A stretch of 64,000 nt of DNA, taken from UBA2040 sp963977135. Lineage in GTDB: Bacteria; Bacteroidota; Bacteroidia; Flavobacteriales_D; Crocinitomicaceae. Positions 26,369-35,200 of the stretch are shown here, piece after piece (position 1 is the first letter of the stretch; every line of letters starts with the position of its first letter). Both the position numbers and the translations under genes were made by a program. The notes under the pieces are model-generated. The model worked only from the letters and a program-made list of their open reading frames with translations, did no database searches and was not told the origin of the DNA. The stretch covers positions 1 through 64,000 of the forward strand of contig CAXBNN010000013.1 of the NCBI GenBank assembly GCA_963977135.1, written 5' to 3'.

Positions 26369-28120
26369 ATGAAAATCAACCTCCTTTTTGCAGTTTCCCT
26401 AATCTATAGTTCACTAGTATTTAGTCAAAACGATACTGTAAGTCTTGTTTCGTACAATCTGTTGAACTTTCCTGATGGTCGCAATGATTGTGGTTCCTCG
26501 AATGTTAACCCTCTTAATCGTACGGATACTTTACGAAAAATTTTAGCTTATTTAAAACCGGATATTTTGGTGGCTTGTGAAATTCAAACAAAAGCTGGTG
26601 CTGATAGTGTATTAACGAGATCATTAAATGTTTTTGGAGCTACCAATTACGCAATGGCCCCTTTTCAATATTCTGCAGGAGGCGGAGGCTCATTGAATAA
26701 TGCAATGTATTACAATATGGATAAGGTTGTTTTCCTTCGTCAGAAGGCTATTCTTACCGATTCACGAGATATCAATCATTATACGCTTTGTGCCAAAGAT
26801 CCAAATTTGTCCGTTCACCGAGATACAATTTTCATTGAAGTGTATATGTCTCATTTAAAAGCGGGAAGTGGTTCTGCTGAACAAGCAACACGAGCTATTC
26901 AAACGCAAGTTTTTAGGTCTTATGTCGATTCAAAACCACTGATGAGAAATCATTTGATTTGCGGTGATATGAATGTTTACAGGAGTAGCGAAGCTTGTTA
27001 TCAAAATTTAACGACAGGTGGTTTATTGCCGTTCAATGATCCTATTGCATCTCCAGGAAATTGGAACAATAATGGCAGCTTTGCTAATATCCATACACAG
27101 TCAACTAGAGCCAATGGTTCTTATGCTTGTGGTTCCACAGGTGGATTAGATGATCGTTTTGATCAAATACTTACAACTGGGAACGTGCTTTCTGGTTCCG
27201 ATAATTTGATATACGTGCCGAATTCGTATCGAGCAGTCGGAAATGACGGTTTGCATTTTAATCAAAATGTGAACAGTGCGCCTGCAAACGCTCAATATCC
27301 AGATAGCGTTATGGATGCTTTGTATTACATGTCAGATCATTTGCCAGTTGAATTAAAGCTTGTTCCGATATTGCCAACTACAAATGGTTTAGCATTGACA
27401 TACACCAATAATGGACCGTTGTGTATAGGAAACACAAATGGTTCGGCCTCAGTAACACCATTGTTGGGAGTAGCCCCATATACTTATTTATGGGATGTTA
27501 ATGCAGGAAATCAGACGACTGCAACGGCAATTGGACTAGCGCCTGGAAGTTACTGTGTGAATGTAACGGATGCGAACGGACTTCAAGATGTAGTTTGTCT
27601 TGAAATCGAAGGAATTCCCGGAGTTACGACAGGGGTTTTTGCCTCAGGTGCATCCGGTATTTGTGATGGTGAAGCAACAATTTTAGTAAATGGTGGAACT
27701 CCTCCTTATACTTATTTATGGAATGATCCTTTGGGACAAACAACCCAAACGGCGACTGGACTTTGTCAAGGAAATTACACTTGTACTGTTTCAGATGGTG
27801 GAACATGTTCTACTATTGTTCCTGTAACAATTTCAGGACCAGTTGGATTGTTGGAAAGTTTAATTGAGAATAATCAAATTGTAATCGCTCCTAATCCAAT
27901 TATAAATGAATTAAACTTGTTAAACAATTCGAGCCAAAGTATTAAAATTACTGGTTTGAAATTGTTTGACATGAATGGCAAGATGTTGTCAAATGCTGAT
28001 AATTTCTCAATAGGCTCTAAAGAAAAATATTCAATTTCCGCAGAGACTTTACCAAAAGGAATTTATTTTTTATCTGTCCAAGTAGGAGATTCAATTTCCT
28101 ACTTGAAAGTAATCAAGTAA
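26369..28120 (+). CDS. Secreted endonuclease/exonuclease/phosphatase with SprB repeats and T9SS sorting domain
   Basis: A 583-residue protein with a signal peptide (LLFAVSLIYSSLVFSQ). An EEP-family domain spans about residues 22-330, with VSYNLLNFPDG, ACEIQ (catalytic Glu), MSHLKAGSG, CGDMNVY and SDHLPVE (catalytic His). Two SprB-like repeats follow (YTYLWDVN...TDANGL and YTYLWNDPLGQTT...VSDGG). The chain ends with a type A sorting domain (VIAPNPIINELNLLN...GIYFLSVQVGD...KVIK). The likely role is extracellular nuclease or phosphodiesterase for nutrient gain; the substrate is inferred from the family only. Confidence 0.92.
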   Translation: MKINLLFAVSLIYSSLVFSQNDTVSLVSYNLLNFPDGRNDCGSSNVNPLNRTDTLRKILAYLKPDILVACEIQTKAGADSVLTRSLNVFGATNYAMAPFQYSAGGGGSLNNAMYYNMDKVVFLRQKAILTDSRDINHYTLCAKDPNLSVHRDTIFIEVYMSHLKAGSGSAEQATRAIQTQVFRSYVDSKPLMRNHLICGDMNVYRSSEACYQNLTTGGLLPFNDPIASPGNWNNNGSFANIHTQSTRANGSYACGSTGGLDDRFDQILTTGNVLSGSDNLIYVPNSYRAVGNDGLHFNQNVNSAPANAQYPDSVMDALYYMSDHLPVELKLVPILPTTNGLALTYTNNGPLCIGNTNGSASVTPLLGVAPYTYLWDVNAGNQTTATAIGLAPGSYCVNVTDANGLQDVVCLEIEGIPGVTTGVFASGASGICDGEATILVNGGTPPYTYLWNDPLGQTTQTATGLCQGNYTCTVSDGGTCSTIVPVTISGPVGLLESLIENNQIVIAPNPIINELNLLNNSSQSIKITGLKLFDMNGKMLSNADNFSIGSKEKYSISAETLPKGIYFLSVQVGDSISYLKVIK

Positions 28121-28186
28121 CACTTATGTTATTGGTTACCAAAGTTAATTCTTAGTTAAATTAAATTGCTGACGTCCAGAAGCGGA

Positions 28187-28194
28187 TAAATTTG
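28187..28194 (+). promoter_or_regulatory. TAAATTTG -7 box with TTG -33
   Basis: TTG at 28166-28168, an 18-base spacer, TAAATTTG, then TACT and the ATG at 28199. It is the best complete promoter match in the window and again leaves almost no leader. Confidence 0.65.
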
Positions 28195-28198
28195 TACT

Positions 28199-28549
28199 AT
28201 GAAGTGGATAGTTTATTTTGTCAGCTTGTATATTATTTTCAATGCAGCAGCGCATACAGCTCAAAAAAGTACTATTTCGTCTTCAAACATTTCAAACGAG
28301 TTTATTTCTAATAGTTCAGAAAGTCAAAATTCGAAATCCCAAGAATTATTTCTTCTAGAATCCAATGATGAAAATGTTGATGAATTAGTTCAACAGAAAT
28401 CAAACAACTTAGAATCAAATATCCAAGTTGATTTTCTTTTCTTCAAATCAAGTTCTTTCAAGCTAAGGAATGCTAAAAAAGTTTCAGTTTTATCAAGTTT
28501 TTGCCCGACAGCACCTTTATTTTTAGTTTTTAGTAATATCAGGTGTTAG
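28199..28549 (+). CDS. Small protein of unknown function upstream of a porin
   Basis: A 116-residue orphan. It starts with a hydrophobic segment that could be a signal peptide (WIVYFVSLYIIFNAAAHTA). A Ser/Asn/Glu-rich middle follows, then a more hydrophobic C-terminus with two Cys residues. I do not recognise a family. A well-formed promoter directly before the ATG supports expression. The porin gene starts 69 bases downstream on the same strand, so the two may be co-transcribed. Confidence 0.55.
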   Translation: MKWIVYFVSLYIIFNAAAHTAQKSTISSSNISNEFISNSSESQNSKSQELFLLESNDENVDELVQQKSNNLESNIQVDFLFFKSSSFKLRNAKKVSVLSSFCPTAPLFLVFSNIRC

Positions 28550-28618
28550 AATTAATACTCTAAAACACAACCCAAAAGGGAAATAAGGATTTCAATTAAT
28601 TATAAAAAAACTTAGGAT

Positions 28619-29941
28619 ATGAAAAAAATAATAGTGTTCGCTCTACTTTTCTCGAACGTGATATTTGCGCAGGACAAGCCAAAAGACTACAAATTACCCG
28701 AAATTAAAAAGAACCTAAACGAAGATGGTTCACATTTCATTAAAGCTGGAATGGTTGCTCAATTTTGGGGTAGGTACAATGACAACAATAATGGAACAAC
28801 AGTAGACGGTTTTGCCCAAAGTGCCACTTCGGACCTTGGTATAAGACGGATGCGTTTCAATGTTTTTGGTCAGCTTACCGACAGAATCGCTTTCCATGTG
28901 CAATTTGGTCAAAATAACTTTACTTACTTGTCTAAACAACAAACAGGAAGTTTCTTTCATGATGCTTTGGGAGAGTATAAAGTTTCACAAAAAGGATATT
29001 TTACCATGGGAGCTGGTTTGACGGGCTACAGTGGCTTGTTGCGTTATGCAGCGCCAAGTGTAGGTTCAATTGTGAGTTTAGATGCACCACTTTATCAGCA
29101 AGTTACCAATGGAATTAATGATCAGTTTTTACGAAAGTTAAGTGTTTATGCCAAAGGTCAAATTTATGGTTTGGATTATCGAATTGCTTTGACAAAACCA
29201 ATGTCTGTAGCAAATTCTTTGGTTACATTTCCACCGTTAAATGGTAATCAATCCGTGTTTTCATTAAAACCTTCAAATTGGCAACAACAAGCCTATTTGA
29301 ATTATCAATTTTTTGACAAAGAAAGCAACGCTTTAGGGTATGAAAGCGGAACGTATTTAGGCAAGAAGAAAATATTGAATCTTGGTGCTGGAATTATTCA
29401 CCAAAAAGATGCGATGTGGATGTTGAAAAATGGAGTTGACACTGTTTCTTCAGATATGACTTTGTATGGAGTTGATGTTTTCACAGAAATTCCTTTGACA
29501 GATCGTCACAATACAATTACGTTTTACGGAGCTTGGAGTGATTACCAAATGGGAACAAATTTTATTCGAAACTTAGGCGTTATGAATCCTGCTAATGGCG
29601 TGGCTTCTGGTCAATCGCTTGCTGGCGGAGGAAATGCAATGCCACTAATAGGAACAGGTCAAACAATTTATACGCAGCTCGGTTACAAATTTAAAGACAA
29701 TTTATTACCAGAAAACGGAAGTATTCAGGTTTATGCGGATATGCAATATTCAACTTATCAATACTTGAAAGATCCAATGGTTATGTATGAAGGTGGAGTA
29801 AATTGGCTGATTCATGGAACGCATGGAGCCAAACTAACTTTAGGAATGCAAAATAGACCTGTTTTCCAAAATGTTTTAGGCGACAATAGAGAAGTGGCGA
29901 GAAAAAATATGTTCTTACTTCAATACCAGATTTCTTTATAA
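28619..29941 (+). CDS. Outer-membrane porin (OprO/DcaP-like)
   Basis: A 440-residue protein with a signal peptide (KKIIVFALLFSNVIFAQ). Many amphipathic strands are typical of 16- to 18-stranded porins: FIKAGMVAQFWGRYNDNN, LGIRRMRFNVFGQLTDRIAFHVQFGQNNF, LSVYAKGQIYGLDYRIALTKP, and LTLGMQNRPVF...MFLLQYQISL with the aromatic-rich end. The R-rich GIRRMRFNVFG segment is shared with phosphate-selective porin-type proteins. Substrate specificity cannot be read from sequence. Confidence 0.8.
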   Translation: MKKIIVFALLFSNVIFAQDKPKDYKLPEIKKNLNEDGSHFIKAGMVAQFWGRYNDNNNGTTVDGFAQSATSDLGIRRMRFNVFGQLTDRIAFHVQFGQNNFTYLSKQQTGSFFHDALGEYKVSQKGYFTMGAGLTGYSGLLRYAAPSVGSIVSLDAPLYQQVTNGINDQFLRKLSVYAKGQIYGLDYRIALTKPMSVANSLVTFPPLNGNQSVFSLKPSNWQQQAYLNYQFFDKESNALGYESGTYLGKKKILNLGAGIIHQKDAMWMLKNGVDTVSSDMTLYGVDVFTEIPLTDRHNTITFYGAWSDYQMGTNFIRNLGVMNPANGVASGQSLAGGGNAMPLIGTGQTIYTQLGYKFKDNLLPENGSIQVYADMQYSTYQYLKDPMVMYEGGVNWLIHGTHGAKLTLGMQNRPVFQNVLGDNREVARKNMFLLQYQISL

Positions 29942-29949
29942 AAGTTAAA

Positions 29950-29993
29950 AGAAGCATAGAAAAGTGAAAATTTGGGTCTACGGACATGCTTCT
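29950..29993. repeat. Inverted repeat after the porin gene
   Basis: AGAAGCAT (29950-29957) and ATGCTTCT (29986-29993) are flanked by AAAAGTGAAAA- and CTTTTCTC-type words, giving a longer imperfect hairpin. It could act as the porin terminator. Confidence 0.5.
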
Positions 29994-30016
29994 CTTTTCT
30001 CTGCTCTTAATTTGAT

Positions 30017-30024
30017 TATCTTTG
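30017..30024 (+). promoter_or_regulatory. TATCTTTG -7 box of FKBP gene
   Basis: Exact TAnnTTTG match 16 bases before the ATG at 30041. Confidence 0.5.
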
Positions 30025-30040
30025 CCAAAAAAAATAAAGA

Positions 30041-30640
30041 ATGACAGAAGATATTAAAGCGGTAAGTTACTGTGTAGGAATGAGTTTAGCAGGAAGCTTG
30101 ATGCAACAAAATTTACAAGGAATTTCACCAGAAGTAATGGCTCAGGCTGTAGGTGATGCTTTTCAAGGAAAACCATCACCATATTCACCAGAGCAAGCAA
30201 ATGAAATCATTCAAAATTATTTGAATGTTGCGATCGAGGAACAATTCAAAGCGAACAAAGAAGTAGGAGAGAAATTTTTGGCTGAAAACTTCAAAAAAGA
30301 AGGTGTTCACACAACAGTTTCAGGATTGCAATACGAGGTAATCGAAGAAGGAAAAGGTAAGTCACCTAGTCCAACAAGTCAAGTTACTGTTCATTATCAT
30401 GGTACTTTGTTGGATGGTTCTGTATTTGATAGTTCTGTAGAGCGTAATTCACCTGCTACTTTTGGAGTAAATCAAGTTATTCCGGGATGGACAGAAGCTT
30501 TGCAATTAATGAAAGAAGGATCTAAATACAGATTATATATACCCCAAGAATTGGCATACGGACAGCAACCGCATCCAGGAGGACCAATTCAACCATTTAT
30601 GGCGTTGATTTTCGACGTTGAACTAATTGAAGTAAAATAA
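30041..30640 (+). CDS. FKBP-type peptidyl-prolyl isomerase, cytoplasmic FklB/Mip-like
   Basis: It catalyses cis-trans isomerisation of X-Pro bonds. The 199-residue protein lacks a signal peptide. An N-terminal dimerisation region (DIKAVSYCVGMSLAGSLMQQNL...) leads into a long linker helix, then the FKBP domain (about 95-198). That domain has VTVHYHGTLLDGSVFDSS, NQVIPGWTEALQLM, KYRLYIPQELAYG and FMALIFDVELIEV, with all the main pocket residues. The stop codon overlaps the start of the next FKBP gene by one base. Confidence 0.93.
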   Translation: MTEDIKAVSYCVGMSLAGSLMQQNLQGISPEVMAQAVGDAFQGKPSPYSPEQANEIIQNYLNVAIEEQFKANKEVGEKFLAENFKKEGVHTTVSGLQYEVIEEGKGKSPSPTSQVTVHYHGTLLDGSVFDSSVERNSPATFGVNQVIPGWTEALQLMKEGSKYRLYIPQELAYGQQPHPGGPIQPFMALIFDVELIEVK

Positions 30641-31563
30641 TGAGAAAACTCGCTTTCATTGCTGTAGTAGCAATTTTGGCAGCTTGCGGAAGCAAAGATG
30701 CTGAGGAAAAAATTGAATTGAAAACCTTCAAGGATAAACTGTCTTACAGTCTTGGAGCTGAGCAAGCTAAAATGATAACAGAAGCTGGTGATCCGAATTT
30801 GGATCGTTTGGATTTTGAAGAAATCGTAGTTGGTTTCAATAGCAATTTAAGTGCTAAAGAAGCAGTTGATGCAGATTGTCGAAACACTTTGACAAAATTG
30901 TACGGACCTTACGGTCAGGATTTTGACACAGCTTATGTTAAGAAAGGATCTCATTGTATCGGTCGTATTGCTGGTTCAGTATTTTATACCGGTTGGAACA
31001 AAAAAGGTGTTCTTGATCAAATCGATATGGAAATGGCAAAAGTTGGTTTTCGTCACGCAATCTTGAAAAAAGATACGCTTATCGATAAGCAACTGAGCAT
31101 GAAAATGATGAAAGACTTCTTGGTTTCTATTAATAAGAAGAACGGCGATAAAATGATGGCTGCAGGTAAAAAACGTCCAAACACAAGAGTTATAGACGGC
31201 GGAATCATTTTAGAAACGATTCAAGAAGGAACTGGTGGTTCGCCAACAGCTACTGATGACATTTCAGCAAATTATATTCTTACAAGTGCGGAAGGTGATA
31301 CAGTTGAAAGTTCTTTTAACTACAAAATCCAAAACGGAACTGATTTACCAGCGATGAATTTGGGCGAAGTAATTCAAGGATGGACAATGGCTTTTCAACA
31401 AATGAAAAAAGGAGGAAAGTATAGAATTTTCGTTCCTTGGAATCTTGCTTACGGTGAGCAAAGAAACTGCGAGTCTTTAACATTCTATGTCGAATTAAAC
31501 GACTTTGGACCAAAGGGTTCTTTGAAAAAAGAAATGCCGCAACCAGAGATGCAGATTCAATAA
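30640..31563 (+). CDS. FKBP-like lipoprotein with diverged active site
   Basis: A 307-residue protein with a lipoprotein signal (KLAFIAVVAILAACGSKD). An N-terminal FKBP_N-like region (LSYSLGAEQAKMI...) and a C-terminal FKBP-like domain are visible (VIDGGIILETIQEGTGGSP...LGEVIQGWTMAFQQMKKGGKYRIFVPWNLAYGEQ). The VxVHYxGxLxDGxxFDSS segment is altered to ISANYILTSAEGDTVESSF, so the isomerase pocket is probably degenerate and a chaperone role is more likely (inference). It is translationally coupled to the upstream FKBP gene (TAATG junction). A terminator follows. Confidence 0.85.
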   Translation: MRKLAFIAVVAILAACGSKDAEEKIELKTFKDKLSYSLGAEQAKMITEAGDPNLDRLDFEEIVVGFNSNLSAKEAVDADCRNTLTKLYGPYGQDFDTAYVKKGSHCIGRIAGSVFYTGWNKKGVLDQIDMEMAKVGFRHAILKKDTLIDKQLSMKMMKDFLVSINKKNGDKMMAAGKKRPNTRVIDGGIILETIQEGTGGSPTATDDISANYILTSAEGDTVESSFNYKIQNGTDLPAMNLGEVIQGWTMAFQQMKKGGKYRIFVPWNLAYGEQRNCESLTFYVELNDFGPKGSLKKEMPQPEMQIQ

Positions 31564-31583
31564 TTTATTGAAATAGAAGATAT

Positions 31584-31609
31584 AAAGAGAGGCTTTTTAG
31601 TCTCTCTTT
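31584..31609 (+). terminator. Intrinsic terminator after the FKBP pair
   Basis: AAAGAGAG and CTCTCTTT enclose a 10-base loop and are followed by a run of T to 31614. It lies 20 bases after the stop at 31563. Confidence 0.82.
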
Positions 31610-31615
31610 TTTTTA

Positions 31616-32140
31616 TTAAAACAATTCCTGAAATTCCTTCTTAAGATATTCAACAGCTATTTCAGTTGGTAGGTCTCCAACTTCGCCAACGATTTCAAAA
31701 ATCTTACCTGCCAAATCAGTTGACATTGACGTATCAGACATTTGCTGTCCAGCTACATTGATAATTTTTGCCGTTTCGTCTTTCGCTTTTTTGAGCATAT
31801 TCCAAGCTTCAATGGAAATGAATAATTGCTGAGTTACGTTGTGCTCAAATTCTTCACGAACTGCTTTTATTAGTTCTGTCTGAAAAACTGCAGATGGTAA
31901 TGCTGGATTATGTATTCTCATAATCAATGAGTTGGGATGGATTCTTTCAAGCAATAATATTGCTCGTTGATATGCTTCCATTCTTTCCGTTAAGAAGTTT
32001 TGTTTCTTTTTTGTTCTGTTCAATTGCATTTGCATTCTTCGTGCGTCTTTTTCACCTTGTCTTTTGAGAAATACTGCAGTTGTTAGAAAAACGATTGCTG
32101 CAGGGATTGTTGCAATTAGAATTTGAATAAGGATGTCCAT
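31616..32140 (-). CDS. Membrane-anchored coiled-coil protein of unknown function
   Basis: A 174-residue protein with one N-terminal membrane helix (ILIQILIATIPAAIVFLTTAVFL) and a charged helical body (KDARRMQMQLNRTKKKQNFLTERMEAYQRAILLLERIHP...). The body then reads as a compact all-helical domain. I recall similar proteins annotated as hypothetical in Flavobacteriales. A TATATTTG box (minus strand) lies about 20 bases before the ATG. It is convergent with the FKBP operon. Confidence 0.7.
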   Translation of the reverse strand: MDILIQILIATIPAAIVFLTTAVFLKRQGEKDARRMQMQLNRTKKKQNFLTERMEAYQRAILLLERIHPNSLIMRIHNPALPSAVFQTELIKAVREEFEHNVTQQLFISIEAWNMLKKAKDETAKIINVAGQQMSDTSMSTDLAGKIFEIVGEVGDLPTEIAVEYLKKEFQELF

Positions 32141-32415
32141 TTGATTTATTTTGTTTTAGGCAAATATACTGGTATATCGGGATTGTTAACGATTGGTTAC
32201 TTTTGGTTTTTCAACAAAATTCGAAAATTCGAAAATTTTAAAATTCGCTAATTCCCACCTCCGAAGGAAGCAGCGAAGCTAAATTTGCGAACAAGATATG
32301 TTTTAGATAATACCCGTTTTCAACACCCAATACTTCATTACCAATCAGGTCTATACTAATTCACACCCAAATTTTTCCGTATCCTTGTCCATAAATTAAA
32401 ATTTAACTCGCATAT
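32141..32415. repeat. Iterated AATTCG-word element in a divergent gap
   Basis: AATTCGAAAATTCGAAAATT (about 32218-32237) is followed by AAAATTCGCTAATT. TTCGCT then pairs with AGCGAA (about 32272). The gap separates two divergent genes, so it must also hold their promoters. A TATCCTTG (about 32380) may serve the symporter. Confidence 0.5.
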
Positions 32416-33915
32416 ATGAGTCCAGCTATAGTTATTACAATCATTGCAGCGTATTTCGGATTACTACTTTTGGTGGCACATTTTACCTCAAAAGGCGCCG
32501 ATAACGATTCCTTTTTTACAGGGAATAAAAAAAGTCCATGGTACTTAGTTGCTTTTGGAATGATTGGAGCTTCTCTTTCTGGCGTTACTTTCCTTTCCAT
32601 TCCAGGTTGGGTAGGGAATCCCGACAATCAATTTTCTTATATGCAAGTAGTTTTTGGGTATTTGCTAGGATATATTGTTGTAGCCTATATACTTATGCCG
32701 ATTTATTACCGAATGAATTTGACCTCGATATATACTTATTTAGAAGAACGATTCGGATATTATTCGCATAAAACAGGTGCAATTTTCTTCCTTGGTAGTC
32801 GACTTTTGGGATCGGCTATTCGCTTATTGCTAGTGGCTAACGTTTTGCAAATATTCCTTTTCGACAAATTGAATATTCCTTTTGAGTTAACCGTATTTCT
32901 GTCCATTGCTTTGATATGGGTATATACCAATAAAGGTGGAATTAAAACCATTATTTGGACCGATACACTACAAACCTTCTTCATGATAGCCGCAGTTTTA
33001 TTGATGTGCTATATCATCGTTGGTGATTTAGATTTGCATAATAAAGGAGTAGTATCTTCAATTGCAGACAGTCAATATTCGCGTATTTTCTTTTTTGATG
33101 ATTGGGCGGCGAAAAACTATTTCTGGAAACATTTCTTAGGAGGTATTTTTATCGCTATCGGTATGACAGGACTCGACCAAGATATGATGCAGAAAAATCT
33201 ATCTTGTAAAAACATAAAAGAAGCAAAGAAGAACATGATGAGCTTCGCGGTAGTTTTAGTTTTTGTCAATTTAATTTTCCTTGGATTAGGTGCTTTGTTA
33301 TACATGTATTCCATCGAAACGGGAATTGGTCAAGGAGTTTCTGGTGATGACTTGTTTGCAACTATAGCACTTAATCCGCAAACTGGAATGGCGGTCGGAA
33401 TCCTTTTCCTTGTTGGTTTAATTGCTGCAGCTTACTCCAGTGCCGATAGTGCTTTGACAGCCTTGACTACATCCTTCTCCTTCGATATTTTTGATCTTGG
33501 AAAAAAGGAAAGGCACGAACAGAATAAGCTTAGAAAACGAGTGCATATTGGCGTTTCTATATTGCTTTTGTTTACTATTATTATCTTGAAATATACTACA
33601 ACGTCAAGTGCTATTGGTTTGGTTATGTTCTTCGCGGGTTTCACCTACGGACCGCTAATTGCCTTGTTCTTCTTCGGAATTTTAACCAAACGCAGATTAA
33701 ATGATAAACTAGTACCTATTGCATGTTTGGTGGCGATAGGCACGACAATATTACTTTGGTATTATTCTGCCGGAGCGCCTGGCGTAGGAGCAGGAAATCC
33801 TGGGATATTTGGAAAATATGCAATCGGTTTCGAATTAATTATCATCAACTCAGTTATAACTTTCTTAGCACTTTTTGCCATTTCAAAAAAAGAAACTGCC
33901 AAAACTTTAGCTTAA
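32416..33915 (+). CDS. Sodium:solute symporter (SSS family)
   Basis: A 499-residue polytopic protein with about 13 hydrophobic helices. SSS motifs are present: GASLSGVTFLSIPGWVG, YIVVAYILMPIYYRMNLTSIYTYLEERFG, GGIKTIIWTDTLQ and the sodium-site stretch GLIAAAYSSADSALTALTTSFSFD. The motif set matches the Bacteroidota branch often annotated sodium:solute symporter. The substrate (sugar, sialic acid, amino acid or other) cannot be decided. The GlmU-like gene starts 10 bases after its stop. Confidence 0.9.
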   Translation: MSPAIVITIIAAYFGLLLLVAHFTSKGADNDSFFTGNKKSPWYLVAFGMIGASLSGVTFLSIPGWVGNPDNQFSYMQVVFGYLLGYIVVAYILMPIYYRMNLTSIYTYLEERFGYYSHKTGAIFFLGSRLLGSAIRLLLVANVLQIFLFDKLNIPFELTVFLSIALIWVYTNKGGIKTIIWTDTLQTFFMIAAVLLMCYIIVGDLDLHNKGVVSSIADSQYSRIFFFDDWAAKNYFWKHFLGGIFIAIGMTGLDQDMMQKNLSCKNIKEAKKNMMSFAVVLVFVNLIFLGLGALLYMYSIETGIGQGVSGDDLFATIALNPQTGMAVGILFLVGLIAAAYSSADSALTALTTSFSFDIFDLGKKERHEQNKLRKRVHIGVSILLLFTIIILKYTTTSSAIGLVMFFAGFTYGPLIALFFFGILTKRRLNDKLVPIACLVAIGTTILLWYYSAGAPGVGAGNPGIFGKYAIGFELIIINSVITFLALFAISKKETAKTLA

Positions 33916-33925
33916 CTTTATAGTC

Positions 33926-35053
33926 ATGAAGATTCAACTGCACGACAACGGATTACATCTAGAATTTGCGCCATTAAGTTTATTGAAACCAATCGCGGAA
34001 TTACGAATGGGAATTTTGACTTTCGAAGAAAGATGGGAAGAGCATTTTCCTGATGCGACATTTTCATTTGCTACCGAAGACTACTTGCAAAAGAAATACC
34101 CAATGTCTAACGATTGGGATTTGTCTGTTCCTGCAAACGTAATTCCAAGCGAAGATTATGCGGCCGTTTTAAATTCGATGGACAACAATACGTCTCTTTA
34201 TCAAGATGAAATTTGGTTGGGGACGAAAGGAAATGGCTCAACGAAAATGCAATACAAAGGTGAAGAGATAATTGTTATCTCTAAACGATGGCATCTTTTC
34301 CAAAAAAATGATGTAGCTATAAAAAGTGATTTCTCTTTACTGACAGATGGCATGGAATCCCAAAAACTATCGGATACAGTTACTATAATTGGCGATAGAA
34401 ACTTGGTCTTTTTAGAAGAAGGAGCGAAAGCCGAAGCTTGTGTTCTGAATACAACAGATGGACCTATTTATATCGGTGAAAATGCTGAAATTATGGAAGG
34501 TTCACTGGTTCGTGGACCATTCGCCTTGTGCGATAATGCAGGTTTGAAAATGGGCGCAAAAATCTATGGAGCAACAACCGTAGGACCACATTGCAAAGTA
34601 GGAGGAGAAGTTGGAAATTCAGTTTTTCAAGCTTATTCTAACAAAGGTCATGATGGTTACGTTGGAAATTCTCTAATCGGTGAATGGTGCAATCTTGGTG
34701 CAGACACGAATACATCCAACCTTAAAAACAACTACAGCACCATCCGAACATACAATTACACTTTTGGAAAGGAAGAACAAACAGATCTTCAATTCATGGG
34801 CTTAACTATGGGCGATCATAGCAAATGTGGAATCAACACAATGTTCAATACAGCAACGGTGGTTGGCGTGTCTTGCAATATTTACGGTGGTGATTTTCCT
34901 CAAAAGTTCATTCCATCTTTCTCTTGGGGCGGCGAAGAATTTGTACCATTTGAATTTGATAAGGCTCTCGAAGCGGCAAATGGTATGATGAAAAGACGAG
35001 GTTTGGAGTTGAGTGAGGTGGAGATTGAGATTCTTAATAAGATAAAAGTATAA
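33926..35053 (+). CDS. GlmU-like putative sugar nucleotidyltransferase with left-handed beta-helix
   Basis: A 375-residue protein. The first ~160 residues are a diverged nucleotidyltransferase-like domain (FAPLSLLKPIAELRMGILTFEERW). The rest is a hexapeptide-repeat beta-helix: GPIYIGENAEIMEGSLVRGPFALCDNAGLKMGAKIYGATTVGPHCKVGGEVGNSVFQAY and GNSLIGEWCNLGADTNTSNLKNNYS. This is the Bacteroidota GlmU-family type; true GlmU activity (GlcNAc-1-P uridyl- and acetyltransfer) is not assured, because the N-terminal Rossmann GxGTRM motif is missing. Downstream of the symporter in probable co-transcription. Confidence 0.85.
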   Translation: MKIQLHDNGLHLEFAPLSLLKPIAELRMGILTFEERWEEHFPDATFSFATEDYLQKKYPMSNDWDLSVPANVIPSEDYAAVLNSMDNNTSLYQDEIWLGTKGNGSTKMQYKGEEIIVISKRWHLFQKNDVAIKSDFSLLTDGMESQKLSDTVTIIGDRNLVFLEEGAKAEACVLNTTDGPIYIGENAEIMEGSLVRGPFALCDNAGLKMGAKIYGATTVGPHCKVGGEVGNSVFQAYSNKGHDGYVGNSLIGEWCNLGADTNTSNLKNNYSTIRTYNYTFGKEEQTDLQFMGLTMGDHSKCGINTMFNTATVVGVSCNIYGGDFPQKFIPSFSWGGEEFVPFEFDKALEAANGMMKRRGLELSEVEIEILNKIKV

Positions 35054-35083
35054 AACCCCGACAAAATTTCCGCTTCTCAACCC

Positions 35084-35100
35084 TTGGCACAATCGTTGAA
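35084..35100 (+). promoter_or_regulatory. Weak sigma-54-like motif upstream of lon
   Basis: TTGGCACAATCGTTGAA fits the -24/-12 consensus YTGGCACGRNNNTTGCW except for two bases, one of them in the important -12 GC. It lies about 100 bases before the Lon ATG. It could be chance. Confidence 0.2.
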
Positions 35101-35200
35101 CTTTAGTCATTCGCTAATCAAATGGCTGATTTCTTGCTGTGATCATTTAATTTCTAGCAAGTCGGCTGACACTTTGGCGCTAATAACGACAAAATAATTT

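Noticed and set aside
35168..35190. TGACACTTTGGCGCTAATAACGAC just before lon as a second stress promoter
   Set aside because: The -24-like half is fair (TTTGGCGC) but no -12 half follows at the right spacing; no known box fits well.
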